Source: Shimia biformata
Lineage (GTDB): Bacteria; Pseudomonadota; Alphaproteobacteria; Rhodobacterales; Rhodobacteraceae
Length of the DNA: 64,000 nucleotides
Reading direction: 5' to 3'
Assembly (NCBI RefSeq): GCF_016888515.1
Contig: NZ_JAFEJK010000001.1
Location: 310,001-374,000 of the forward strand
The notes under the pieces: generated by a model
Told to the model about the DNA's origin: nothing
The model's database searches: none
Seen by the model: the letters and a program-made list of their open reading frames with translations, nothing else
Program-made: the position numbers and the translations under genes
In this document: in pieces, positions 34,958 to 44,445 of the stretch
How positions within the stretch are numbered: the stretch's first letter is position 1
Layout: the number at the start of each line of letters is the position of its first letter

Positions 34958-35608
34958 CGCAAAAGGTGCCGCACTGCCCCAAAGCTGTTTCACCCGCGCA
35001 TCGCGGCCACAGGACTTGCGATAGAACTTGTAGGCCGAGGCCTGTGACTTCGGTCCAGCCCGCGTGATCACCAGTTTCTTCCCCTTGTAGTAATCCTGGT
35101 GGTAATCCTCGGCCTTGTAGAACCGCTGCGTCGACAGGATCGGGGTCACGATCTTGCGCCCCAATGTGGCCTGGGCTTCGGCTTTGGCTGCCTCGGCCAG
35201 CGTCTTTTCCGCTTTGTCAGAGACGAATATCGCGGTGCGGTAGCTTTCGCCACGATCACAGAATTGGCCTCCTGCATCCGTGGGATCGACTGACCGGAAG
35301 AACATGGACAACAGTTCCTCGCGGCTGACGCGGGACGGGTTGAACGTGATCTTCACCGCTTCGTAATGGCCAGTGCCGCCGCGCGACACCTCTTTGTAGG
35401 TCGGATTTTTCGTCTTGCCGCCGGTATAGCCCGACACCGCGCCGATCACGCCCGGCACTTTTTCAAAATCCGCTTCGACACACCAGAAACACCCCCCTGC
35501 AACGATCAGGGTCTCGGTCCCCGCGGCATGGGCCTTGTGCTGCGCAATGGTGCCGAGAAACAGGACAATCGCCAGCAAAACGACACGGATTGAATTGCGG
35601 ATGGGCAT
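34949..35608 (-). CDS. msrA: Peptide methionine sulfoxide reductase MsrA, exported
   Basis: MsrA reduces methionine-S-sulfoxide in damaged proteins. The 219-residue product has a signal peptide of about 28 residues (hydrophobic core VVLLAIVLFLGTIAQ, cleavage near AHA-AG), so it acts in the periplasm. The catalytic motif GCFWC includes Cys40. Also present are SGYTGGKTKNPTY, the GHYEAVKI block and RSVDPTDAGGQFCDRG. A Cys near the C-terminus (FYRKSCGRD) is a candidate resolving residue. The final few residues fall inside a REP-like repeat, so the exact C-terminus may have shifted with its insertion. Confidence 0.94.
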   Translation of the reverse strand: MPIRNSIRVVLLAIVLFLGTIAQHKAHAAGTETLIVAGGCFWCVEADFEKVPGVIGAVSGYTGGKTKNPTYKEVSRGGTGHYEAVKITFNPSRVSREELLSMFFRSVDPTDAGGQFCDRGESYRTAIFVSDKAEKTLAEAAKAEAQATLGRKIVTPILSTQRFYKAEDYHQDYYKGKKLVITRAGPKSQASAYKFYRKSCGRDARVKQLWGSAAPFAGG

Positions 35609-35758
35609 GGGTCACCTCCTGAAACTGCCTCAGCTTTGCGCCGCACGCGCGACCCGCTCAATCCCCTGAAAGGAAAAGTCACGCGCTGGTGAGATGAATT
35701 TACCCCTTGGACAGCACCAGCCGCCCGGCTAGCGTCGCGCCAAGAAGGAAGGCATCCA

Positions 35759-36670
35759 ATGAACGACCACGTCAGTACCCACACGTCCGAGGACGACATC
35801 CGAAACGAACAGATCCAGATTTATGTAAACGGCGCGCTCAAACCCAAATCCGAAGCCACTGTCAGTGTTTATGACAGCGGCTTCATGCTGGGCGACGGCG
35901 TGTGGGAGGGGCTGCGGCTTTATGACGGCCACTGGGCGTTCCTTGATGACCACATGGACCGGCTGTTTGAAGCCGCGAAAGCCATCGACCTTGAGATCGG
36001 GCTTGATCGTCAGGGCGTGATCGACGCGCTGGAGGCCACCCGCGCCGCCAATGACATGACAACCGATGCCCATGCCCGGCTGATGGTCACGCGCGGCCCT
36101 AAAACCCGGCCGTTTCAGCATCCGTCCCTGTCGCAGCAGGGGCCGACCATGGTTATCATCATGGAACATTCAAAACCCAAGATCCCGCGCCCGATCCATC
36201 TGGCCACCGTGCCGCACATCCGGGGCCTGCCGATGACCCAAGACCCCAAGCTGAACAGTCATTCCAAGCTGAACTGCATCCTGGCCTGCATCGCGGCGGA
36301 AAAGGCGGGCGCGGACGAGGCCCTGATGCTGGACATCCACGGCTTCGTGAACACCACCAACGCCTGCAACTTCTTCATCGTCCGCAAGGGTGAGGTTTGG
36401 ACTTCAACCGGGGACTACTGCATGAACGGCATCACCCGGCAAAAAGTCATCGACGTCTGCCGGGCCGATGGGATCCCGGTGTTCGAGCGCAACTATTCGC
36501 TTGTTGACACCTATGGCGCCGACGAGGCGTTCCTGACCGGCACTTTCGGCGCCCAGACCCCGGTGGGCGCGATCGACGGACGCCAGATTGGTAGCGGAGA
36601 GATGGGACCGGTGACCAAGCGCATCCGCTCACTCTATAAGGACCTCGTCGCGCGGGACGCGCAAAAATGA
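35759..36670 (+). CDS. Class IV aminotransferase (PLP), branched-chain or D-amino-acid type
   Basis: A 303-residue PLP enzyme of fold type IV. The PLP lysine is Lys170 in NSHSKLN, and the family segments VYDSGFMLGDGVWEGL, LMLDIHGFVNTTNACNFFIV and FLTGTFGAQTPVGAIDG are visible. It could be a branched-chain aminotransferase, a D-amino-acid aminotransferase or aminodeoxychorismate lyase; I cannot choose from the sequence by eye. AAGGAAGG lies before the ATG. Its stop overlaps the start of a sulfotransferase-like gene by four bases, which implies coupled expression. Confidence 0.85.
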   Translation: MNDHVSTHTSEDDIRNEQIQIYVNGALKPKSEATVSVYDSGFMLGDGVWEGLRLYDGHWAFLDDHMDRLFEAAKAIDLEIGLDRQGVIDALEATRAANDMTTDAHARLMVTRGPKTRPFQHPSLSQQGPTMVIIMEHSKPKIPRPIHLATVPHIRGLPMTQDPKLNSHSKLNCILACIAAEKAGADEALMLDIHGFVNTTNACNFFIVRKGEVWTSTGDYCMNGITRQKVIDVCRADGIPVFERNYSLVDTYGADEAFLTGTFGAQTPVGAIDGRQIGSGEMGPVTKRIRSLYKDLVARDAQK

Positions 36671-37383
36671 AGATAGCCATGTGGAGCGGTCCACGAAACT
36701 TGTCGACCGCAATGATGTATGCCTTTGGCAACCGGGGCGACTGCGCCGTGGTAGATGAACCGTTTTATGCCGCTTACCTGTCTATGACCGGCATCGTCCA
36801 TCCCATGCAGGACGACATCCTGGCCGCGCAACCCACCGATCCGGCACAGGTCGTAGCGTCATTGATAGGCTCTAATCCCGCACAAAAGCGGCACTTCTAT
36901 CAGAAACACATGACCCAACACATGATCGACGGTGTGCCGCGCGACTGGATGCGCGGGGTCAGAAACGTGTTCCTGATCCGCCACCCCGCCCGGGTGATCG
37001 CATCCTATGCCGCAAAACGAGAAAACCCGACGCTGGACGATATCGGTTTCCGCCAGCAGGCCGAGTTGTTCGATCTGGTCGAATGCTGGGGTGGTGATCC
37101 TGTTGTGATCGACAGTTTCGACATCCGCATGAATCCGCGATTGATGCTTGGGAAACTCTGTCTCGCCCTTGGAATCGACTTCACCGAAAGCATGCTGAAC
37201 TGGCCAAAAGGCGGGCACTCGGATGACGGTGTCTGGGCTCCGCATTGGTATGGCGCCGTTTGGGAGTCGACCGGGTTTGCCGGGCCGGAAGGTGACTTGC
37301 CGACCGTGCCTGACCCTTTGCGAACTGTGCTTGAGGCTGCACTGCCTCATTACGAACGGCTGAAGGCGCGGAAATTGGTCTAG
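36667..37383 (+). CDS. Sulfotransferase-fold protein
   Basis: A 238-residue protein of the sulfotransferase fold. The N-terminal WSGPRNLSTAMM resembles the PAPS 5'-phosphate loop, and FLIRHPARVIASYAAK resembles the 3'-phosphate-binding strand-helix. Family members move sulfate from PAPS to small molecules, but some in alphaproteobacteria are of unknown chemistry. It is translationally coupled to the aminotransferase by a four-base overlap. Its stop overlaps that of the convergent PfkB kinase. No signal peptide. Confidence 0.8.
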   Translation: MKIAMWSGPRNLSTAMMYAFGNRGDCAVVDEPFYAAYLSMTGIVHPMQDDILAAQPTDPAQVVASLIGSNPAQKRHFYQKHMTQHMIDGVPRDWMRGVRNVFLIRHPARVIASYAAKRENPTLDDIGFRQQAELFDLVECWGGDPVVIDSFDIRMNPRLMLGKLCLALGIDFTESMLNWPKGGHSDDGVWAPHWYGAVWESTGFAGPEGDLPTVPDPLRTVLEAALPHYERLKARKLV

Positions 37384-38249
37384 ATCTCGGCGCTCTGCAC
37401 CTCTTTCAGGTCAGGAATCACGTCTGCGGTTCCCAGCCGCGTGACCATGATCGCGGCGGCTTTGGTCGCCAACCGCAACGCTTGTTCCATCGGCATGCCA
37501 CGATCCAGCGCAGCCAGAGTATAGCCGGTGAACGTGTCACCGGCGCCGGTGGAATCCACCACTTCGACCGGCAAGGCGGGAATCTCAACCGGATCCGCGC
37601 CCGCGGCAAGCCAGCGGCAGCCCTGCGCGCCAAGGGTAATGACCACATTCGCCACGCCCAGCGCATTGGGAGATTTTCCGGTGGCCTCTTGCAACTGACG
37701 TGCCTCGACCGCGTTCAGGATAAGGAAATCAAGGAACGGCAGAACCGCCATCACCGCGTCCGCATCAAATGGCGCGGCGGCATAGGCGACCCGCAGCCCC
37801 TGTTCCCGTGCGGTGCGGGCGGTAAACCCTTGCAGGTTGGTTTCGTTCTGCAAAACCAGCGTATCCCCCGGCGCGGCCTCGGCCAGAGCAAGGCAGACGG
37901 CAGCCTCGGAAATTGCATGATTTGCGCCGGGATAGAGAATGATCGAATTCTCGCCCGCATCATCCACAGCGATGATCGCATGGCCGGTTGCATCACCAAC
38001 TGCCGTGATATGCCGGGTGTCGACGCCGTATTCGGTCAGACGTTGAACCGCCCAGCGCCCGTCCTCTCCGACAGCACCAATATGCGCGACCCGTGCCGCA
38101 GCCCGCGCCGCAGCAACAGACATGTTGGCGCCCTTGCCACCCAGACCCCGCGTCAGCTCCGTGGCGGCCAAAGTCTCACCCGGACCGGGCAAATGCGGCA
38201 GGCGATACACGATGTCAGCGTTGATGGACCCAAGATTGAAAATGGTCAT
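37380..38249 (-). CDS. PfkB-family carbohydrate kinase (ribokinase-like)
   Basis: A 289-residue sugar kinase of the PfkB/ribokinase family. The N-terminal FNLGSINADIVYRLPHLPGPGET and the GGKGANMSVAAARA sugar-binding block point to ribokinase. The C-terminal DSTGAGDTFTGY carries the anion hole and catalytic Asp. No ribose transporter or regulator is adjacent, so the substrate is not assured. It converges on the sulfotransferase gene with overlapping stops. A GC-rich hairpin between it and maeB separates the two minus-strand genes. Confidence 0.85.
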   Translation of the reverse strand: MTIFNLGSINADIVYRLPHLPGPGETLAATELTRGLGGKGANMSVAAARAAARVAHIGAVGEDGRWAVQRLTEYGVDTRHITAVGDATGHAIIAVDDAGENSIILYPGANHAISEAAVCLALAEAAPGDTLVLQNETNLQGFTARTAREQGLRVAYAAAPFDADAVMAVLPFLDFLILNAVEARQLQEATGKSPNALGVANVVITLGAQGCRWLAAGADPVEIPALPVEVVDSTGAGDTFTGYTLAALDRGMPMEQALRLATKAAAIMVTRLGTADVIPDLKEVQSAEI

Positions 38250-38268
38250 GGCAGGCTTCTTGCAAATG

Positions 38269-38300
38269 GAACGGGCCGGACAACAATGCCCGGCCCGTTC
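38269..38300 (-). terminator. Hairpin after the malic enzyme gene
   Basis: GAACGGGCCGG (38269-38279) pairs perfectly with CCGGCCCGTTC (38290-38300) across a 10-base loop. It lies downstream of maeB on the minus strand. No T-run follows (CATTTGC), so it may slow or only partly terminate transcription into the downstream kinase gene. Confidence 0.6.
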
Positions 38301-38321
38301 AAAACTTCAACCCGTCTGCTT

Positions 38322-40577
38322 TTAGCCGACCTTGCAGGCCGCGAGGATCGCCATGTTTACGATGTCATTGGCGGTCGAGCCGGTGGAACAGATCTGGATC
38401 GAATGATCGACACCCGACAAGATCGGGCCAATCACCGTCGCGCCCGCCATTTCCTGCATCAGCTTGGTCGAGATCGAGGCCGAATGCCGCGCCGGAACCA
38501 CAAGGATATTCGCCGGGCCGGTCAAACGCTGGAACGGATAGTTCTCCTGCGCCTTCGGGTTCAGGGCCACATCCACGGTCATTTCGCCCTCGTATTCGAA
38601 ATCGACGCCGCGCTGATCCAGGATGGTCGGGGCGACGTGCATTTTCTGGGCGCGCTCGGACACCGGGTAGCCGAAGGTGGAGAAGCTGACAAAAGCGACT
38701 CGCGGCTCAAGCCCCATGTGGCGGGCGACGCCTGCGGCACGCTCGGCGATATTGGCCAGGTCCGTCTCGTCCGGCCATTCATGCACCAGAGTATCGGCAA
38801 TCAACACGATCCGGCCGTTGTGCAACAGCGCGGTCACCCCCACCGCGCCATGTTCTGCATCGGCGTCGAATACGTGGTTTATCAACCCCAGCACATGCGC
38901 CGATTTCCGCGTCGCACCAGTGACCAACCCATCGCCATGCCCGTGCTGCAACATCAGAGAAGCAAAGACGTGCCGGTCCCGCGTGGCCAGCTTGAACGCG
39001 TCATGCTGGTCGAACCCTTTGCGCTGAAGCCGCGAGTAAAGGAAGGCCGAATAGGTCTCGATATGTTCGGAATTGCGGGCATTCACCACTTCGATTTCCG
39101 ACACCGCGTCGCCAAGCCCGGCGGCCTCAAGCTTCTCGCGCACATCGTCTTCTCGACCAACGACAAGCGCCTTGCCCAGCCCCTGACGCTGATAGGTAAC
39201 AGCAGCGCGCAGAACGCGGGGGTCGTCGCCTTCGGCAAAGATCATCCGGGCCTGTGCATTCCGGGCACGCGCATTCAGCCCGCGCAAGATCGACGCCGTC
39301 GGGTCCATGCGCGATTTCAACGAGGCAGAATAGCCGTCCATGTCGATAATCGGACGGCGCGCCACACCGGTGTCCATGCCAGCCTTGGCGACAGCAGGCG
39401 GAATGCGGTGGATCAGGCGCGGGTCAAACGGGGTCGGGATGATATAATCCCGACCAAAGGTCAGCTTGCGGCCATAGGCAACGGCAACCTCGTCCGGCAC
39501 GTCCTCGCGGGCAAGCTCGGCCAGGGCTTCGGCGCAGGCGATCTTCATCTCGTCATTGATGGCGCGGGCGTGGATGTCTAGCGCACCACGGAACAGATAG
39601 GGAAAGCCCAGAACGTTGTTCACCTGGTTCGGATAATCGCTGCGACCCGTGGCAACAATCGCATCGGCGCGCACGGCATGGGCGTCTTCCGGGGTGATTT
39701 CCGGGTCCGGGTTCGCCATGGCAAAGATCACCGGGTTATCGTTCATCGACGCGACCATTTCGGGCGTCACTGCTCCCTTGGCCGACACACCAAGGAAGAC
39801 ATCGGCACCAACCATCGCCTCTTCCAGCGTGCGCAGCTCGGTTTTTATCGCATGGGCCGACTTCCACTGGTTCATGCCCTCGATCCGGCCCTGATAGATC
39901 ACGCCCTTGGTGTCACATGTGATGCAGTTTTCGTGCTTGGCACCCATCGATTTCAGCAGTTCGATACAGGCAATCCCCGCCGCACCTGCGCCATTGAGGA
40001 CAATCTTCACATCCTCGATTTTCTTGCCCGAGATATGCAGCGCATTTATCAGCCCCGCCGCACAGATCACCGCCGTGCCATGCTGGTCGTCATGAAACAC
40101 CGGAATGTCCATCTGTTCCTTCAGCGTCTGCTCGATGATGAAACACTCGGGCGCCTTGATGTCTTCAAGGTTGATGCCGCCAAAAGTCGGACCCATCAGC
40201 CGCACGGCCTTGATGAATTCCTCGGGGTCCTCGGTATCCAGCTCGATGTCGATCGAGTTCACGTCGGCAAAACGCTTGAACAGTACTGCCTTGCCTTCCA
40301 TCACCGGCTTGCCGCCCAGCGCGCCAAGGTTGCCCAGCCCTAGAACCGCCGTCCCGTTCGAGATCACGGCGACAAGGTTGCCCTTGTTGGTATAGTCATA
40401 GGCCAGTTCGGGATTGGCCGCGATTTCCTCGCACGGCACGGCAACACCTGGAGAATAGGCCAGCGACAGATCGCGCTGAGTGGTCATCGGGACCGAGGCC
40501 TTGATCTCGAACTTGCCGGGGGTCGGTTCAAGGTGAAAGGCCAGTGCCTCTTCGCGGGTGAACTTGGTTTTGGTCAT
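38322..40577 (-). CDS. maeB: NADP-dependent malic enzyme with phosphotransacetylase-like domain (MaeB)
   Basis: A 751-residue enzyme that decarboxylates malate to pyruvate with reduction of NADP. Residues 1-430 are the malic-enzyme module (YTNKGNLVAVISNGTAVLGL, FHDDQHGTAVICAAGLINAL, NGAGAAGIACIELLKSMG). The C-terminal 320 residues resemble phosphotransacetylase (LVTGATRKSAHVLGLINHV, MAGATVIGPILSG), a fusion typical of proteobacterial MaeB and linked to acetyl-CoA control. Cytoplasmic. It is divergent from mutS. No gene is seen in the 156 bases between the two starts. Confidence 0.95.
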   Translation of the reverse strand: MTKTKFTREEALAFHLEPTPGKFEIKASVPMTTQRDLSLAYSPGVAVPCEEIAANPELAYDYTNKGNLVAVISNGTAVLGLGNLGALGGKPVMEGKAVLFKRFADVNSIDIELDTEDPEEFIKAVRLMGPTFGGINLEDIKAPECFIIEQTLKEQMDIPVFHDDQHGTAVICAAGLINALHISGKKIEDVKIVLNGAGAAGIACIELLKSMGAKHENCITCDTKGVIYQGRIEGMNQWKSAHAIKTELRTLEEAMVGADVFLGVSAKGAVTPEMVASMNDNPVIFAMANPDPEITPEDAHAVRADAIVATGRSDYPNQVNNVLGFPYLFRGALDIHARAINDEMKIACAEALAELAREDVPDEVAVAYGRKLTFGRDYIIPTPFDPRLIHRIPPAVAKAGMDTGVARRPIIDMDGYSASLKSRMDPTASILRGLNARARNAQARMIFAEGDDPRVLRAAVTYQRQGLGKALVVGREDDVREKLEAAGLGDAVSEIEVVNARNSEHIETYSAFLYSRLQRKGFDQHDAFKLATRDRHVFASLMLQHGHGDGLVTGATRKSAHVLGLINHVFDADAEHGAVGVTALLHNGRIVLIADTLVHEWPDETDLANIAERAAGVARHMGLEPRVAFVSFSTFGYPVSERAQKMHVAPTILDQRGVDFEYEGEMTVDVALNPKAQENYPFQRLTGPANILVVPARHSASISTKLMQEMAGATVIGPILSGVDHSIQICSTGSTANDIVNMAILAACKVG

Positions 40578-40733
40578 GGATCGTTTCCTTGGGACGTTGG
40601 GGCCTCATAACAACGCCGACGTGGGCTGCCAACATCGCCACCAGGGGGGTAGCGCAAACATACCGACTTTTTGGCCAAATTTCCGATTCAGTCGCCCTGA
40701 AAAACCCGATAAACCTGTGCGGACAGGATCAGA

Positions 40734-43388
40734 ATGGGGGCTTCCTTGAGCGCAAAATCCGCAGTCACGCCGATGATGGCCCAATACCTTGAGATCAAGG
40801 CAGAGCATGCGGATGCCCTGTTGTTCTACCGCATGGGCGATTTCTACGAGATGTTCTTTGACGACGCGGTCGCCGCCGCCGAAGCGCTGGACATCGCGCT
40901 GACCAAACGCGGCAAGCACGAGGGCGAAGAAATCCCGATGTGCGGCGTGCCGCACCATGCCGCCGAGGGTTATTTCCTGACGCTGATCCGCAAAGGATTT
41001 CGCGTCGCGGTCTGCGAGCAGATGGAAAGCCCCGCCGAAGCCAAAAAGCGCGGCTACAAGGCTGTTGTCAAACGCGAGGTCGTGCGCCTTGTGACCCCCG
41101 GCACGCTGACCGAAGATTCGCTTTTGGACGCCCGACGCCACAACTTCCTGGCTGCCTATTCCGTGGTCCGGGACGAAGCGGCGCTGGCCTGGGCCGACAT
41201 CTCGACCGGCGCGCTGCACGTGATGCCGATCCCCCCGGTGCGACTGGGGCCAGAACTGGCGCGCCTTGCCCCGTCCGAGCTTTTGGTTGCCGAGGGCACC
41301 GAGGGCGAACTGGCTGGAACAGTCTCTGATATGGGGGTTCCGATGACCCCCTTGGCACGCGGCTCATTTGATTCGACAGGCGCCGAAAAACGGGTGGCGG
41401 AGCTGTTCAAAACCGCGTCGCTTGATGCGTTCGGAAGCTTCTCTCGCCCCGAGATTGGCGCGCTTGGTGCGATTGTCGATTATCTGGAACTGACCCAGAA
41501 AGGCAAACTTCCCCTTCTGCGCCCACCCGTGCGCGAAGCAGTGGGCGGAACGATGCAGATTGACGCCGCGACCCGCCGCAACCTGGAACTGACCCAATCC
41601 CTGCAAGGTGGTCGCGCCGGCACTCTTCTGGCAACAATTGACCGCACGGTGACGGCCGCTGGTGCCCGGCTTCTTGAGCGGCGGTTGGCCTCACCCTCGC
41701 TTGATCTGGCAATGGTGAACGGTCGGCTGGATGCGGTGTCATTCTTCACGGAAAACCGCCGGGTTGCCGCGGACCTTCGCGAAAATCTAAAGCGCGTGCC
41801 CGACCTTGATCGCGCCCTGTCCCGCCTGTCGCTTGACAGGGGCGGTCCACGAGACCTGGCAGCCATCCGCACCGGGCTTTGGCAGGCCGAACAGATCGCC
41901 ATGGGCGGTGGAAGCGTTGATCTTCCACCTTTGCTCAGGGATGCGATGAACAACCTTGAAGGGCACGGTGCACTGGTTGACCTGCTGGACACCGCGCTTG
42001 TCGCCGACCCGCCGCTTCTGGCGCGCGACGGTGGCTTCATCGCAAGCGGTTATGACGCGGAGTTGGACGAAGCCCGCACCCTGCGTGACGAGGGGCGTGG
42101 CGTGATTGCCGGGATGCAGGCAAAATACATCGACTCCACTGGCATCCAGTCGCTTAAGATCAAGCACAACAATGTCCTGGGGTATTTCATCGAAACCACG
42201 GCGAAACATGCCGACAAGATGATGTCGCCCCCGCTGTCGGAAACCTTCATCCACCGTCAGACCACGGCGAACCAGGTGCGGTTCACCACCGTTGAGCTGA
42301 GCGAGATGGAGACTAAGATCCTGAACGCCGGGAACCGTGCGCTTGAGATCGAAAAGCGGCTCTATGACAGCCTGAAAGGGGCTGTTCTGAACCAATCTGC
42401 CGCCATTTCCACCGCCTCACGCGCGCTGGCCGAGTTTGATTTGTCAGCGGCGCTGGCAGAGCTTGCCGTTACCGAAAACTGGTGCCGGCCCGAGGTCAAC
42501 GACAGCCGCGACTTTCACATCGAGGGCGGACGGCATCCGGTCGTCGAGGCGTCACTGCGGAAAACAGGCGAACCTTTTGTCGCCAACGACTGCGACCTAT
42601 CGGGTGGCGACATGGCCAGTATCTGGCTGCTGACTGGTCCGAACATGGCCGGTAAGTCAACCTTCCTGCGCCAAAACGCATTGATTGCACTGCTGGCGCA
42701 GATGGGCAGCTTCGTGCCCGCAACCAAAGCGCGGATAGGGCTTGTATCCCAATTGTTCAGCCGTGTCGGGGCGTCGGATGATCTGGCGCGCGGGCGGTCG
42801 ACTTTCATGGTCGAAATGGTTGAAACCGCCGCCATCCTGAACCAGGCAGATGATCGCGCGCTTGTCATTCTGGATGAGATCGGGCGCGGCACCGCGACCT
42901 ATGATGGGCTGTCGATTGCCTGGGCAACGCTGGAACACCTGCATGACGTAAACAAGTCCCGCGCGTTGTTTGCCACCCATTATCACGAGATGACCGCGCT
43001 TTCCGGGAAACTGGACGGCGTCGAAAACGCCACCGTTGCCGTCAAGGAATGGGAAGGCGACGTGATCTTCCTGCATGAGGTCAAACAAGGTGCCGCCGAC
43101 CGGTCTTATGGTGTTCAGGTCGCACAACTGGCTGGCCTTCCCCCAGTGGTTGTCGAACGTGCGCGTGTGGTTCTGGAGGCGCTTGAAAAAGGCGAGCGGG
43201 AAGGTCCGGCGCAAAAAGCGCTGATCGACGACCTGCCGCTATTCGCCGCGACTCCTGCCCCGGCCCCCGCCGCGAAAAAAGGGCCAAATCCGCTGGAACA
43301 GAGACTGAATGAGGTTCTGCCCGACAACCTCACTCCGCGCGAGGCGCTGGACATCCTTTATGAGCTGAAGGCGTTGAACGAAAGCTGA
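40734..43388 (+). CDS. mutS: DNA mismatch repair protein MutS
   Basis: MutS recognises mispaired bases and starts methyl- or nick-directed repair. The 884-residue protein has the mismatch-reading motif DFYEMFFDDA near its N-terminus, connector and lever domains, and the ATPase with Walker A GPNMAGKST at residues 635-643, the STFMVEMVETA segment and DEIGRGTATYDGL. The helix-turn-helix end (APAAKKGPNPLEQRLNEVLP) is present. AGGATCAGA precedes the ATG. The stop abuts that of the convergent TPM gene with no gap. Confidence 0.97.
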   Translation: MGASLSAKSAVTPMMAQYLEIKAEHADALLFYRMGDFYEMFFDDAVAAAEALDIALTKRGKHEGEEIPMCGVPHHAAEGYFLTLIRKGFRVAVCEQMESPAEAKKRGYKAVVKREVVRLVTPGTLTEDSLLDARRHNFLAAYSVVRDEAALAWADISTGALHVMPIPPVRLGPELARLAPSELLVAEGTEGELAGTVSDMGVPMTPLARGSFDSTGAEKRVAELFKTASLDAFGSFSRPEIGALGAIVDYLELTQKGKLPLLRPPVREAVGGTMQIDAATRRNLELTQSLQGGRAGTLLATIDRTVTAAGARLLERRLASPSLDLAMVNGRLDAVSFFTENRRVAADLRENLKRVPDLDRALSRLSLDRGGPRDLAAIRTGLWQAEQIAMGGGSVDLPPLLRDAMNNLEGHGALVDLLDTALVADPPLLARDGGFIASGYDAELDEARTLRDEGRGVIAGMQAKYIDSTGIQSLKIKHNNVLGYFIETTAKHADKMMSPPLSETFIHRQTTANQVRFTTVELSEMETKILNAGNRALEIEKRLYDSLKGAVLNQSAAISTASRALAEFDLSAALAELAVTENWCRPEVNDSRDFHIEGGRHPVVEASLRKTGEPFVANDCDLSGGDMASIWLLTGPNMAGKSTFLRQNALIALLAQMGSFVPATKARIGLVSQLFSRVGASDDLARGRSTFMVEMVETAAILNQADDRALVILDEIGRGTATYDGLSIAWATLEHLHDVNKSRALFATHYHEMTALSGKLDGVENATVAVKEWEGDVIFLHEVKQGAADRSYGVQVAQLAGLPPVVVERARVVLEALEKGEREGPAQKALIDDLPLFAATPAPAPAAKKGPNPLEQRLNEVLPDNLTPREALDILYELKALNES

Positions 43389-44441
43389 TCACCAGCTTCC
43401 CGAAGCACCGCCACCCGAGGATGATCCGCCGCCAAAACTCGATCCGCCCCCCGATGAGGACGAGCTTTTTGTTTTGCGTGGGATGATCTTGGTGACTGAC
43501 CAGTCCTCGTGGCAATGGTGACATTGGTAGTCTATGCGTTTTTGCCCGGCTGAACTGGTCGTTGCGGGATAAAGGATGGTTGTTTCACCCTCAACCGTGC
43601 GGAACCCGCATGCGCGGCAAGCACCGTAGCCCGAAAACCAGCTTCGATAGCCCTCAATTGTGACGTGGTCGCAATGCGGGCATTGCCAGACATCGTAGTC
43701 GACGCTTTTCAGCTGTTCCTCGGTAATCTGGCCTGGTTGCAGGTGGTTGTCGTCCCAATGTTCCGCCAATTTCTGCATCTTGTGCTTGTCGATTGGACAG
43801 ATACGCGGGCGATTGCGCCGCCATTTACGCAGCAGCCAGACCGCCACCCCAGCAAAAGGCGCCAGTAACGCCCAGATCCACGCACCGATCCGATCGAGAA
43901 ACCGCTGAATATTGTTGATCGCGCGCTCACCGGGTTGCGCGTCGATATTGCCGGGCCACTCGCCAGTCACTTCTCGGATCACCGCGTCGACCCCTATTTC
44001 AATGCCGACGCCGTATTGGTCGTTGCGAAACTCCGGCAAAATCACATCGTCAATGATGTTTCGCATCGCCAGGTTCATGCTGTCGCCATAGCCTGATCCA
44101 ACCTCGATCCGCAGTTTGCGGTCGTCGCGCGCGACGAGCATCATCAGGCCGTCGTTTTGGTCACTGCTGCCGACACCCCAATCATTGAACAGCCCGGTTG
44201 CAAACGCTTCTATTTCACCGGAATACCCGTAATCCGTCATGGACCGAATGGTCACCAGCGTAAATTCGATCCCGCGCTTTTCGTCGATTTCAATCAACTT
44301 CTCCCGAACGCGCTGCGCCTGATCAAAATCGAGAAGCCCGGCGAAATCATTGACGTAAAGCTCAGAATAACTGGGAAAGGTTTGGGCGCTGGTGTGTTGC
44401 CCAAGAAAAGCTGCCAACAACAAGGCAAGGATCAGCCGCAT
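43389..44441 (-). CDS. TPM-domain (YgcG family) membrane protein with zinc ribbons
   Basis: A 350-residue protein. A signal peptide (MRLILALLLAAFLGQHTSAQ) precedes the TPM domain (about 22-165; VNDFAGLLDFDQAQRVREKL, NDGLMMLVARDDRKLRIEVG). A helix (WIWALLAPFAGVAVWLL) follows. The C-terminal part carries several CxxC pairs (CPHC, CRAC, CHHC) of zinc-ribbon type and a Ser/Gly-rich tail ending GGGASGSW. TPM proteins are linked to membrane protein quality control or photosystem repair, but the function here is unknown. The start at ATG 44441 follows GGAGG, which lies within the grpE terminator. A longer frame reaches 44591 but covers that hairpin. Confidence 0.85.
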   Translation of the reverse strand: MRLILALLLAAFLGQHTSAQTFPSYSELYVNDFAGLLDFDQAQRVREKLIEIDEKRGIEFTLVTIRSMTDYGYSGEIEAFATGLFNDWGVGSSDQNDGLMMLVARDDRKLRIEVGSGYGDSMNLAMRNIIDDVILPEFRNDQYGVGIEIGVDAVIREVTGEWPGNIDAQPGERAINNIQRFLDRIGAWIWALLAPFAGVAVWLLRKWRRNRPRICPIDKHKMQKLAEHWDDNHLQPGQITEEQLKSVDYDVWQCPHCDHVTIEGYRSWFSGYGACRACGFRTVEGETTILYPATTSSAGQKRIDYQCHHCHEDWSVTKIIPRKTKSSSSSGGGSSFGGGSSSGGGASGSW

Positions 44442-44445
44442 GAAA

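Noticed and set aside
38269-38300. Hairpin after maeB as a riboswitch for the PfkB kinase
   Set aside because: A simple 11-bp stem with a 10-base loop; too small for a known aptamer and best read as a weak terminator.
37482-39581. Long open frame antisense to the PfkB kinase and maeB (about 700 codons)
   Set aside because: Crosses two real genes and a hairpin; no domain signs. Typical shadow in high-GC DNA.
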